Program-made: the position numbers and the translations under genes
The notes under the pieces: model-generated
Database searches by the model: none
What the model saw: the letters and a program-made list of their open reading frames with translations, nothing else
What the model was told of the DNA's origin: nothing
Assembly (NCBI RefSeq): GCF_016917755.1
Contig: NZ_CP070326.1
Span: 7,936,001-8,000,000, forward strand
From: Streptomyces noursei
GTDB taxonomy: Bacteria; Actinomycetota; Actinomycetes; Streptomycetales; Streptomycetaceae
Direction of reading: 5' to 3'
DNA: 64,000 bases
Shown: positions 18,247 to 26,659 of the stretch, piece by piece
How the letters are laid out: each line of letters begins with the position of its first letter
How positions within the stretch are numbered: the first letter of the stretch is position 1

Positions 18247-18715
18247 TTACCAGGGCACTGCCTGACCCGAGCGGTCCAGATACGCCAGACCAGGCGTGCC
18301 CAGTTTGGACAGCAGAACGTCCACCAGCAGCGGGACGCTCTCCTCGACGGTGAACGGCGCGTCCGGCCCCCGAGCACGGTGCGGATCCAGCCCGGTGCCA
18401 GGAGGGCGAAACCGCGCTGCGTCTCGGCCTGGCGGGCCGCGAAACTGCGCATGAACATGTTCAAGGCCGCTTTGCTTCCCCGGTAGACCTCGCGGCCTGC
18501 GGTCGTGTTGTTCGTGATGCTGCCCTGCCCGGACGACATCGCTCCGATGAGGCCGGTGGGAGACACCAGGTCTTCGAGCGCCTCGATGACGTGCATGGGG
18601 CTGAGAGCGTTGGTGATCATCACCTCGACAAAATCGTCTGTCGCCACCTTGCCGATCGGTGTCTGTTCGTTGTTCGTGGTGCCGGCGTTTTCCGCCAGTT
18701 CATGGGGCCGCGGCC
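18247..18715 (-). pseudogene. SDR oxidoreductase, N-terminally deleted and frameshifted
   Basis: From about 18715 the reverse strand reads ENAGTTNNEQTPIGKVATDD, the NAG segment of a short-chain dehydrogenase, then VMITNALSPMHVIEAL, GQGSITNNTTAG and the active-site YRGSK (YxxxK). At the G-run 18367-18371 the frame is lost; in the next frame PDAPFTVEESVPLLVDVLLS continues to a proper end DRSGQAVPW and a TAA at 18247. The N-terminal nucleotide-binding half (TGxxxGxG) is absent: an in-frame TAG lies just upstream, and unrelated + strand coding begins. One extra G in the run would repair the 3' break but not the missing 5' half. Confidence 0.7.
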
Positions 18716-18897
18716 ACTACTGGGCCGCGCTCCACGGCGCGCTGTCCCCGGAGCAGGAAGCCATGCTCGGGAGCGACGGCCCGCCATTCGCGGAGTCTCC
18801 GGTCGTCACTGACGACCCTGTAGACCTCAGCACCGAAGACGAGAGCCGGCACGCTACTGTCCGGCGATCGCCTCGTCGTGCCACCGACACGGCCTAG
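18700..18897 (+). pseudogene. C-terminal fragment of an unidentified protein
   Basis: The forward frame ending TAG at 18895-18897 reads HYWAALHGALSPEQEAMLGS, then DGPPFAESPVVTDDPVDLS, which looks like real protein and not shadow, followed by an Arg-rich tail. It abuts the truncated SDR in the opposite orientation at about 18715. I do not recognise the family. Probably the far side of a deletion or inversion junction that removed the start of both genes. Confidence 0.3.
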
Positions 18898-19298
18898 TAG
18901 GACTGCAACTCCACCAGCGTGCCGTCCGGCGTCCTGATGTGCGCGGTGCGGAGGTTGGGGCCCCAGTCGGGGCGGTCCTGGGGCTCGGCGAGGACCGCGG
19001 CGCCGTGCTCGCTCAGGCAGCGCGTGGCGGCGTCGACGTCGTCGACGCGCAGGACGAGCATCGCGGAGTCCTGCGCGGGCGCGGCCGACGGCAGGTCGCC
19101 GGTGCCGATCGCCTGGGCGATGGCCGTGCGCGCGTACAGCACGAGGACGGCCTCGCCGCCCAGGTCCCAGTTGGCGTAGCCGGCAGCGGGCAGCACCTTG
19201 ACGGGCTCGATGCCCAACAGATCGCGGAGCGCTTCGGTCCAGAAACCCGCTGCGGCGTCGAAGTCCTCGACCAGCAGGCGGGGGTACAGGGCGTCCAT
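18894..19298 (-). CDS. VOC-superfamily (glyoxalase-like) protein
   Basis: A 134-residue protein with the vicinal-oxygen-chelate fold. It starts YPRLLVEDFDAAAGFWTEAL, has a middle strand ANWDLGGEAVLVLYAR, the second module opening MLVLRVDDVDAATRCLSEHG, and ends HIRTPDGTLVELQSY with the metal-ligand Glu. The ATG at 19298 is where homology begins; the frame is open further upstream but reads as shadow. VOC proteins include glyoxalases, dioxygenases and antibiotic-binding proteins; the specific role cannot be assigned. Confidence 0.85.
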   Translation of the reverse strand: MDALYPRLLVEDFDAAAGFWTEALRDLLGIEPVKVLPAAGYANWDLGGEAVLVLYARTAIAQAIGTGDLPSAAPAQDSAMLVLRVDDVDAATRCLSEHGAAVLAEPQDRPDWGPNLRTAHIRTPDGTLVELQSY

Positions 19299-19479
19299 GG
19301 GGGCGAGCGTATCCCCGCTCCGGGCCCCGCGTCGGTGGATTGTCGACCTCGTGTGACGGGGACCGGTTGATGGGATGCGGGCGACCGGGAGAGGTGGCGT
19401 TCCCGGGCTCGGGATGGTGCCTGGGGCGCGGGGCGGGAGCCGCTCAGGCGTCGCGCGGTCGCGATGGCAGGATGAGGGC

Positions 19480-20007
19480 ATGGTGACGAATCAGCCGCCG
19501 TGGGCGGGGCTTCATGCTGACCTGTTGGCGGCGAAGGCGTTGGTGTACGACGCGAGCGGTTTCGCCTGCTCGCCGCCGGCGCCCGAACCGGAGAGCGCCG
19601 AGTACGCGGCGTGCGGTTTCACGCTCGACGGCCGCTCGGTCCGGTTCCGCGTGGGCAAGACCACCCCGACGAAGGTGGGCCAGTTCGTCACCGTGTGGCA
19701 GCGGTCTGCGGAGGGGCCGATCCGGCCCTTCGACGCCGACGACGGCGTGGACCTCTTCGTCATCAGCAGCCACGACGCCGACGGCTTCGGGCAGTTCGTG
19801 TTCCCGGTCGAGGTGCTGTGCGAGCGCGGCATCGTCTCCCGCGACGGTTCCGGTGGGAAGCGCGGATTCCGCGTGTATCCGCCCTGGGTGACCACGACCA
19901 ACCGGCAGGCCCGCAGCACGCAGGCATGGCAGGTGAACCACTTCTTCCACCTCGACCAGGACGGGGCTGCCGACCTGACGCGCGCCCGCGCGCTCTACCA
20001 CCCGTAG
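19480..20007 (+). CDS. MepB-family protein
   Basis: A 175-residue protein matching the MepB family: VYDASGFACSPP, then ESAEYAACGFTLDGRSVRFR, GKTTPTKVGQFVTVWQR, the FVISSHDADGFGQFVFP core, and KRGFRVYPPWVTTTNRQA. The family is named after a gene next to the MepA exporter in Staphylococcus, and its biochemical role is unknown. The ATG at 19480 lies 5 nt after a GGATGAGGG ribosome site; the GTG at 19483 is an alternative. It converges on an MFS transporter gene, an echo of the mep context but in the opposite direction. Confidence 0.85.
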   Translation: MVTNQPPWAGLHADLLAAKALVYDASGFACSPPAPEPESAEYAACGFTLDGRSVRFRVGKTTPTKVGQFVTVWQRSAEGPIRPFDADDGVDLFVISSHDADGFGQFVFPVEVLCERGIVSRDGSGGKRGFRVYPPWVTTTNRQARSTQAWQVNHFFHLDQDGAADLTRARALYHP

Positions 20008-20097
20008 GTGCCCGCCGCGGCCAGGTCGCCCGGCGCGCCTCGACAGCGCCCGACCGAGCATCGGGGGACCGTGCCGCACCGCGCCCCATCGGGTCCG

Positions 20098-21339
20098 TCA
20101 GGTCAGGCCGGTGGCCTGTTCCGCGGCGCCCTGGGGCGCCTTCGCACGGCGCGGGAGCAGCAGTGGCGTGGCCAGGAGGGCGACTCCGGCGCCGGCGATC
20201 GCGATGCGGGGGCTGGTGGCGGCGGCGAACAGACCCCCCACCATGGTCACGGCGGCGATGCTGGTGCTGCTGCTGATCGACCATGCGGACAGGGTGCGGG
20301 CGATCCGGTCGGGGGCGGTGTGTTCGAGCCGGTAGGTGGCCAGCACCGGGTTGAACACGCCGATGCAGGTCACCAGGCCGAGTTGGACGACGACGATGAG
20401 CACCATCCCGGGGACACCGGGCCCGACGAACGCCAATCCGACGGGCCAGCAGGCACGCAGCGCGCCGGCGGTGAGCAGCACCCTGCGCTGCCCGAACCGC
20501 GGCACGAGGCGGCGCGAGAGCCGTGAGCCGAGGAGACCACCGATGCACGGGCTCGCGAAGACCAGGCCGTACTGCCACGGTGCGAACCCGAGGCGGCCCA
20601 GCAGGAGTACGGCGATCAGCGGCTCGGAGGCCATGATCAGGCCGTTGACCACGATCGCGTTGAAGAACAGCGGGCGCAGCACGGGGTGGCTGAGGATGTG
20701 ACGCCACCCTTCGAGCAGATCGGCTGCGCGCAGCCGCGCGCCACCGGTGCGCGGCTGCGGCTCGGTCCCGCCGATGGCGCGGAGGCCGAGTGCCGAGAGC
20801 AGATAGCTGACCGCGTCGGCCACCACGGTCGTCACCGGGCCGAACATCCCGACCGCGGCCCCGCCCAGCGGTGGTCCGACCGAGGTCGCGGTCCACATCG
20901 TGGACTCGAACCGGCTGTTGGCGACCAGCAGGTCCGCCGGCGGCACGAGCGCTTTCAGATACGCACCGCTGGCCGCCTTGAAGGCGATGTCGGCCGCGGC
21001 GACGACGACGGAGACGACGAGGAGTTGGGCGAAGCCGAGCCAACCGAGCGCGAAGGCGACGGGGACCGTCAGCAATGCCGCGAACCGGCACAGATCCATC
21101 GCGATCATGACCGGACGCTTACGGCGGAACTCCACCCACGGACCGAGCGGCACGGCCACCACGGCTCCCACCGCCCGCCCCGCGGCGGACAGCGCCGCCA
21201 CCTCGGTCGGACCGGAGTGCAGCACCAGGACCGCGAGCAGGGGGAACGCACCGAACCCGAGGCCCGTGCCGTAGGAGCTGACCGCGAACGCCGCCCACAG
21301 CCACCCGAATCGCCTGCCCAGGGCCCGCCTACCTGTCAT
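20098..21339 (-). CDS. MFS transporter
   Basis: A 413-residue, roughly 12-TM major facilitator. The N-terminus RRFGWLWAAFAVSSYGTGLG and the loop 2-3 motif PLGPWVEFRRKRPVM are those of the enterobactin-exporter-like/MFS_3 group. A central cytoplasmic loop (GGTEPQPRTGGARLRAADLL) separates the two six-helix halves. The second half has SRLSRRLVPRFGQRRVLL and the last helices PRIAIAGAGVALLATPLLL. Likely a proton-driven exporter of small molecules; substrate unknown. Confidence 0.9.
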   Translation of the reverse strand: MTGRRALGRRFGWLWAAFAVSSYGTGLGFGAFPLLAVLVLHSGPTEVAALSAAGRAVGAVVAVPLGPWVEFRRKRPVMIAMDLCRFAALLTVPVAFALGWLGFAQLLVVSVVVAAADIAFKAASGAYLKALVPPADLLVANSRFESTMWTATSVGPPLGGAAVGMFGPVTTVVADAVSYLLSALGLRAIGGTEPQPRTGGARLRAADLLEGWRHILSHPVLRPLFFNAIVVNGLIMASEPLIAVLLLGRLGFAPWQYGLVFASPCIGGLLGSRLSRRLVPRFGQRRVLLTAGALRACWPVGLAFVGPGVPGMVLIVVVQLGLVTCIGVFNPVLATYRLEHTAPDRIARTLSAWSISSSTSIAAVTMVGGLFAAATSPRIAIAGAGVALLATPLLLPRRAKAPQGAAEQATGLT

Positions 21340-21741
21340 GTCTCACGCAACTCTCGTCGATCCGAACGCCCGCACACCGGCCATCGGCATCAAAGCGAGA
21401 AGCGCCGCCCGGAGCAAACAACCGATCCATCGCGGGGCACAACCTTCCGTTGTGCGAGTCCGCCGCACCACCACTCACCGCGCGCCGCACGCCCCGCGCC
21501 GCACTGGTGGGCCCATCGCGACGGCCGGCAGATCCGGTTGAAGCCGGCAGACCCTCGGTACCTGTGCGCGGACTTCGATGCCTTCGTGGCACGGTTCCGA
21601 CCCGGCTGGCCCTCCGAGATCGGCTCACCGATCTCGGAGCCCACCATCCCGAGCCCATGAACAACGCTCGGTAGCGACGGGAGGGGCGACGAGCAACGAG
21701 GGAAGAGCCACCGGGGAAGAGCCGCGGGGCCGGGGCGGAAC
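21340..21741. other. intergenic, no supported gene; one hairpin
   Basis: About 400 bases between the MFS gene start and the sigma-factor gene end. The forward frame ending at 21660 has a protein-like stretch (YLCADFDAFVARFRPGWPSE) but no start, domain or full-length support, so it is at best a small remnant. The only clear structure is the hairpin at 21612-21639. Confidence 0.35.
21612..21639. terminator. hairpin downstream of the sigma-factor gene
   Basis: Perfect 12-bp arms (21612-21623 and 21628-21639) with a 4-nt CTCA loop. It lies about 100 bp after the end of the ECF sigma gene and can terminate the leftward DGPF-sigma operon. Confidence 0.65.
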
Positions 21742-22953
21742 CTATGTCCTGACCCGGCCGGCCCGGGATTCCAGGTAGCGCTGCTCGGCGAGGCTGGCGG
21801 TGGCCTTCGCGGCACGCCGGTACAGCTCGTACGCGGCGGCCGGGTCGCCGGCCTTCTCCAGCAGGTGCGCCCGTACGGACAGCAGTCGGTGATGGCCGGA
21901 CATCCGCGCGTCACCGTCCAGCGTGCCGAGCAGGGCCAGCCCGGCCTGCGGGCCCTTGGTCTCGGCGAGTGCGATCGCACGGTTGAGGGTGACCATCGGG
22001 TTGGGCGCGATGCGTTCGAGGATCAGGTAAAGGGCGTGCACCTGCGGCCAGTTGGTCTCCTCGGCGGTGGCGGCATCGGCGTGGGTGGCGGCGATGGCGG
22101 CCTGCAGTTGGTAGGGCCCCAGCGCCGGGCCGGCCAGCGCTGCCTTGACCAGCTCGGTGCCCTCGTCGATCAGCGCGCGGTCCCACCGGGTACGGTCCTG
22201 CTCGTCCAGCGGCACCAGGTCACCGCCCGCCGTCGTCCGGGCCTCCCGGCGGGCGTGGGTCAGCAGCATCAGTGCGAGCAGCCCGGCCGCCTCGCCGTCC
22301 TCGGGCAGCTGCGCGCGGACCATCCTGGCCAGTCGGATCGCCTCGTGGGCGAGGTCGGGGCGGTGCAGCTCGCTGCCCGAGGAGGCGGTGTAACCCTCGT
22401 TGAAGATCAGGTAGAGCACGTGCAGCACGACCCGCAGCCGCTCCTCGCGCTCGGCGCCGACCGGCAGGCGGAACGAGCTGCCGGCGGCCTTGATCCGCTG
22501 CTTGGCCCGGCTGATCCTGGCCGCCATCGTGCCTTCCGGCACCAGGAACGCGCGGGCGATCTCGGCGGTGGTCAGGCCGCCGACCGCCCGGAGCGTCAGC
22601 GCGGTCTGGGAGGCCGCGGTCAGCGTCGGGTGGCAGCACAGGAACAGCAGCACCAGCGTGTCGTCGGTATCCGGTACGTCCTCGGGCACCACTTCGGCGG
22701 CCGCCGCCGACTCCCGCTCGCGGCGCGCGTGCTCGCTGCGCAACTGGTCGATGAACCGCCGGGAGGCCACGGTCACCAGCCAGCCGCGGGGGTTGTCGGG
22801 CACGCCCTCGGCCGGCCACTGCACGGTGGCCGCGAGGACGGCCTCCTGTACGGCGTCCTCACACCCCTCGAACTGGCCGTGCCGACGTACCAACGCGCCG
22901 AGGACCTGCGGCGTGAGCGCGCGCAGCAGGTCCTCGATGACGGGTGCGGTCAT
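21742..22953 (-). CDS. ECF42-type RNA polymerase sigma factor with C-terminal extension
   Basis: A 403-residue sigma factor. Sigma-2 lies at about 10-75 (FEGCEDAVQEAVLAATVQWP, DNPRGWLVTVASRRFIDQLR) and sigma-4 at about 110-165 (LTLRAVGGLTTAEIARAFL, GTMAARISRAKQRI). A roughly 200-residue helical extension follows (RLRVVLHVLYLIFNEGY, LILERIAPNPMVTLNRAIAL, YELYRRAAKATASLAEQRYL). This extension and the overlapping upstream DGPF gene are the hallmarks of the ECF42 group, which works without a classical anti-sigma factor. The ATG overlaps the DGPF stop (ATGA). It should direct its own operon or a small regulon. Confidence 0.93.
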   Translation of the reverse strand: MTAPVIEDLLRALTPQVLGALVRRHGQFEGCEDAVQEAVLAATVQWPAEGVPDNPRGWLVTVASRRFIDQLRSEHARRERESAAAAEVVPEDVPDTDDTLVLLFLCCHPTLTAASQTALTLRAVGGLTTAEIARAFLVPEGTMAARISRAKQRIKAAGSSFRLPVGAEREERLRVVLHVLYLIFNEGYTASSGSELHRPDLAHEAIRLARMVRAQLPEDGEAAGLLALMLLTHARREARTTAGGDLVPLDEQDRTRWDRALIDEGTELVKAALAGPALGPYQLQAAIAATHADAATAEETNWPQVHALYLILERIAPNPMVTLNRAIALAETKGPQAGLALLGTLDGDARMSGHHRLLSVRAHLLEKAGDPAAAYELYRRAAKATASLAEQRYLESRAGRVRT

Positions 22954-23321
22954 GCCTCCAATTGTCCCTCGGCGAACATCACCTGCCGCACCTCGACCCC
23001 GAGGCCGGCGATCGCGGTGTCCGGGATCTGCGCCGCCAGCTCGATCGCCCGCTGCTTGTTCTCGCAGTCGATCAGGTAGAAGCCCCCCAGGTACTCCTTG
23101 GACTCCAGGAAGGGTCCGTCGGTCACCACCGGCTGGCCGTTGCGTACGGACACCACGGCTGCCTGCGACGGGTCGACCAGCGCCTGCGTGGTGATCAGCT
23201 CGCCGGACTTCTTCAGCGCCTCGATGAACGCGCCGTGCCCCTCGCCGATCGCCGCCTTCTCCTCGTCGGTCAGCGCGTCCAGCACGGCCGGGTTGATGTG
23301 CATGCTGATCAGGAACTTCAT
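22950..23321 (-). CDS. DGPF/YCII-family protein
   Basis: A 123-residue protein of the YCII-related family. It starts MKFLISMHINPAVLDALTDE and has the name-giving TDGPFLESKEYLGGFYLIDC near residue 67. The stop overlaps the start of the ECF42 sigma gene, so the pair is an operon. In Streptomyces venezuelae, DGPF genes are the main targets of ECF42 sigma factors and are linked to stationary-phase or antibiotic tolerance. The enzymatic activity of these proteins is not known. Confidence 0.9.
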   Translation of the reverse strand: MKFLISMHINPAVLDALTDEEKAAIGEGHGAFIEALKKSGELITTQALVDPSQAAVVSVRNGQPVVTDGPFLESKEYLGGFYLIDCENKQRAIELAAQIPDTAIAGLGVEVRQVMFAEGQLEA

Positions 23322-23543
23322 GTCGTCCTCCGTGTGGTGCGCGGGCCCCTGCTGGGCCCTTCGTCTCCATGGTCGGAGCCGCCGCCGTCGTCTTGACATC
23401 CGCCGCCGAAAATTTCGTCCGTTTTTCCAGCCGACGGCGGCATGGGCGTGCCGCGGCACCTGGAGGTCGCATCCTGTCCCACTCATGGGCGGCCCCGGGC
23501 ACGCGTGCGCGGGCCCGTCCCGGGGAGCCCCTTCCCGGAGCCG

Positions 23544-24746
23544 TCACCCACCTGCGGTGAACCGCTGACCCACCCCGAGGCGGCGCAGGTCGGCGAGGAC
23601 CTGCGGATCCTGGGCGTCCAGCCAGTCGCAGAGCTGCCGGAAGGAGACCAGGCGGACGTCCTTGCGCGCGTCGTCGGCGATGTGCTTGAGCGCCTCTTCG
23701 ACGGCGTCCATGTAGATGCCGCCGTTCCACTTCTCGAAGTGGTTGCCGATGAAGAAGGGTGCCCGGTTGGTCTCGTAGGCTCGATGGAAACCGGCGATGT
23801 ACGCCTCGGTGGCCTGCTTGCGCCAGCCCGGGTAGTTGGCCGGCGGCGCCTTGGTGGAGTTCTTGGACTGGTTGGCCAGGATGTTGTAGTCCATCGAGAG
23901 CACCTCGAAGGAGTGCCCGGGGAAAGGTATCTGCTGGAGCGGGAAGTCCCACACGCCCTGCTTCTTGACCGGCCAGACCTGGCGGCCGCCCGGGGAGCTG
24001 GCGTCGTACCGCCAGCCACGCTTGCGGGCCGTGGGCAGCAGGTTGTCCTGGCCGAGCAGACACGGCGTACGGCCGCCGACCAGTTCCTTGGTGTAGTCGA
24101 AGGGCAGCGGGTCGAGGTCGGTGAAGCCGGTGTTGGTCCGCCAGTTGGTGACGAAGGACATCGCCTGCTCGATCTCGTCGTTCCACTGGGCGGGGGTCCA
24201 GTGCGCCACGGAGCCCGAGCCGGTGCCACAGAAGTGCCCGTTGAAGTGGGTACCGATCTCGTGGCCCTCCAACCACGCCGCGCGCACGTTCTTCAACGTC
24301 GCCTTGATGTGGTCGTCGGTGAGGTAGCCGATGTCGGACGCGCCGACGCGGTTGTTCGGCGGGCGGTACATGCGCTTCTTCTGCTCGGGCAACAGATACA
24401 GCCCGGAGAGGAAGAAGGTCATCGAGGCGTTGTGGTCCCTGGCCAGCTTGCGGAACCGCGGGAAGAGGCCGTTGCCCACCTCGCCCGCCCCGTCCCAGGA
24501 GAAGACGACGAACTGCGGCGGCTTCTGGCCCGGCTCCAACTTCTGCGGGGCGGGCGGCTGGTTGGGCTGCTTTCCGGTGTACGCGGTCGAGCCGTCGCCG
24601 ATCGGCTTGGCCGGCGCCGTGCCTCCCGGATTGGCCGCGACCGTGTCGGAGGCCGATGATCCGAAGGGCGAGCAGCCGCCCACGGTGAGCGCGGCCGCTG
24701 CTCCCATCCCGAGTCCCAACACGCCCCGGCGGCTCAGTGCACGCAT
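23544..24746 (-). CDS. polysaccharide deacetylase-like lipoprotein
   Basis: A 400-residue exported lipoprotein. The N-terminus MRALSRRGVLGLGMGAAAAL is Tat-like (RRGVLG) and ends in a lipobox VGGC at about residues 22-25, followed by a Ser/Pro/Gly-rich linker. The catalytic part has the NodB-like strand FVVFSWDGAGEV, then FFLSGLYLLPE, the metal-type motif GHEIGTHFNGHF and FIGNHFEKWNGGIY. The first Asp-Asp pair typical of NodB enzymes is replaced by WDG, so activity is uncertain. The ATG at 24746 is preceded by GGGGA; an in-frame ATG at 24758 is possible. Probably acts on cell-wall glycan. Confidence 0.82.
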   Translation of the reverse strand: MRALSRRGVLGLGMGAAAALTVGGCSPFGSSASDTVAANPGGTAPAKPIGDGSTAYTGKQPNQPPAPQKLEPGQKPPQFVVFSWDGAGEVGNGLFPRFRKLARDHNASMTFFLSGLYLLPEQKKRMYRPPNNRVGASDIGYLTDDHIKATLKNVRAAWLEGHEIGTHFNGHFCGTGSGSVAHWTPAQWNDEIEQAMSFVTNWRTNTGFTDLDPLPFDYTKELVGGRTPCLLGQDNLLPTARKRGWRYDASSPGGRQVWPVKKQGVWDFPLQQIPFPGHSFEVLSMDYNILANQSKNSTKAPPANYPGWRKQATEAYIAGFHRAYETNRAPFFIGNHFEKWNGGIYMDAVEEALKHIADDARKDVRLVSFRQLCDWLDAQDPQVLADLRRLGVGQRFTAGG

Positions 24747-24758
24747 GACAATCCCCAT

Positions 24759-25321
24759 TGCAGTCGTTCGGAGTTCTGGTTTGTGGGGCACCCAGCGAAG
24801 TGGGGCTGGGACGCCCGGAAAGGCGGGGAGGTGGATGCCGAGCTCGCCGCTCCGGCCCCGGGAAAGGGAATTGCGCAGCGGAAGGTCGACGGTGCGGCAC
24901 TGGTGGAGCAGCGGAAGGCCAAGGGAGGGACGGCGGACGAGCGGGCCCCGGATCCGCAGGCGGCGGCCCCGTAGGACCTCCGCGTCGCCGGCTCCTCCGC
25001 GCCTCCCCGGCGCGGACCAGTCGGCTCCCCCAGCCCCTCCGTCGAGGGCGCCGCACATCCCGAGAACGCAGCTGTCGCGTATCCCTACGAGAGGGTCGGT
25101 CAGCCGCCCACGCCTTGAGCGAGCGCGGCATGGCGGAGGGCCGCTGCTGCGGCAGGTCCCGCCCTTCCCGTGGAATTCTCAACCTCGTGCATACGTGCTC
25201 CCCGTTCAACGGGCGGACGGAGCCGTACGGCTCCAGCAGCCCGCAATCAACGCCCTTGGACACACACGACTCTGCCGTGGATCACTAGCGCGCCGATAAC
25301 GCCTCACTAATGACGGAATCC
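24759..25321. other. intergenic, no supported gene
   Basis: About 560 bases with only Arg/Pro-rich shadow frames. A 16-bp perfect palindrome at 25219-25234 (GGAGCCGTACGGCTCC) is the only local structure. Promoter sequence for the lipoprotein gene should be here but no convincing pair of boxes was found. Confidence 0.35.
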
Positions 25322-26331
25322 TCAGACGCCAACGTGGACCGGGCCGGACGTTACCCACGGGCCCCATCGGCCCCACCGGCCCCACTGAACCACCGCCCCA
25401 CCGGGCCGTTCTCGACATGCAGTACACGGCCGATAACGCCCCGTACAGGTCGCGACGGCCGCCGCGACGGCGACGGCCGAGATCAGGAGCGTACGGCGGG
25501 TGGGACCACGCCGGCCCGCGGTACCGGCCGGACGCAGCTGCGCATCGGTCTGTGCCGGCATGGGTGCCGGCAGCGCGCCCGCCGCCGGAGTCTGAAGAAC
25601 ACTCGGCACCGGAGTCGGAGGAACACTCGGCACGGGGGTTGCGGAGATGCCCGGCGCCGGAGTTGCAGGGTTGTGCGGTACGGGAGTTGGCGGGGCCGGA
25701 GGGGTTGCCGCCGGTGGCCGCGAAGGCCAGGACCGTGCCGAGGGAGAAGACGTCGCTGGCCGGACCGATCTCCTCGCCGTTCACCTGCTCCGGCGACATG
25801 AATCCCGGCGAGCCGAGCGCGATCCCGGTCACGGTGAGGGAGCTGCCCTCGGCGACCCGGGCGATCCCGAAGTCGATGACCCGCGGCCCGTCCGTGGCGA
25901 GCAGCACGTTGGAGGGCTTGAGGTCGCGGTGGACGAGCTGTGCGCCGTGGATCGACCCCAGCGCCTCGGCGAGCCCGGCGGCCAGGGCGAACACGCGCGG
26001 CGCGGGCATCGGTCCCCAGTCGGCGACCGCGTGCTCCAGCGACGGGCCGGAGAGGTAACTGGTCACCAGCCAGGGTTGGGGCGCGTCCGGGTCGGCGTCG
26101 ATCACCGGCGCGGTGAACGCCCCGCTCACCGCGCGCGGCCTGCACTTCCCGGCGGAACCGGGAACGGAAGTCCGGCTGATCGACCAGTGCGGCGTGCACC
26201 ACCTTGACCGCAACCTGTCGGCCTCCGGGCGAGCGCCCGAGGAAGACCCGCCCCATGCCGCCGGCGCCCAGCCGTCCCAACAGCTGGTATCCGCCGATGG
26301 ACTGCGGGTCGTCCGGATCCAGCGCTGCCAC
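25322..26331 (-). pseudogene. Ser/Thr protein kinase, frameshifted and C-lobe deleted
   Basis: GTG 26331, with GGGAGGGG 3 nt upstream, opens VAALDPDDPQSIGGYQLLG, a typical Streptomyces membrane kinase start with the P-loop GRLGAGGMGRV and the Lys strand QVAVKVVHAA. At about 26135 the frame is lost after REVQAAR; two bases fewer in a GC repeat explain it. The next frame carries AVSGAFTAPVIDAD, the catalytic loop VHRDLKPSN, VIDFGIARV and GSPGFMSPEQ, but stops resembling kinase after GTVLAFAATGGNP, so most of the C-lobe is gone. The third frame ends with a Pro-rich linker and the TM RRTLLISAVAVAAAVAT. Three frames and a missing C-lobe mean no functional kinase. Confidence 0.75.
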
Positions 26332-26659
26332 AAACCCCTCCCGCGTCGTCGCCCCGGTCACTTTCGGCCGGGCGGTCTCCAGCAGAGGGGCGGCCGCGCG
26401 CCGGCCGGTGGGCCCTGCGGGCCGCGCATGCCTGACCGCCCGCCACTTCCAGGACGAACCGGAGCAAGCCGCACTTGCCCCAGGCCGTGCCGGAGGAGGG
26501 CGCACTTCCTCCGGCACGAACCGAACCCGGGCAACACACAGCGCTCGGCGCCCAGTACGCAGCACTCAGTACCCGCACTCAGGCACTGACGCGCTCAGCA
26601 CACGCTCAGTGCGCGCCCAACAAGCATTGCTCACAAGGAGACTGATGCTTCGTCAGAAC
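26332..26659. other. intergenic, short CTCAG-rich repeats
   Basis: About 330 bases between the kinase relic and the HAD gene. Between about 26555 and 26615 the motif CTCAG recurs several times in imperfect copies. No gene is supported. Confidence 0.35.

Noticed and set aside
23544..25058. A longer deacetylase reading frame extending to 25058.
   Set aside because: The Tat/lipoprotein signal begins at 24746, and residues upstream of it would bury the signal peptide.
25219..25234. A 16-bp perfect palindrome as an operator.
   Set aside because: No gene start is near enough to make use of it and short GC palindromes are frequent by chance; mentioned only as structure.
25560..25690. A CRISPR-like repeat array.
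   Set aside because: The repeats are imperfect, lack spacers and encode the Pro-rich linker of a broken kinase.
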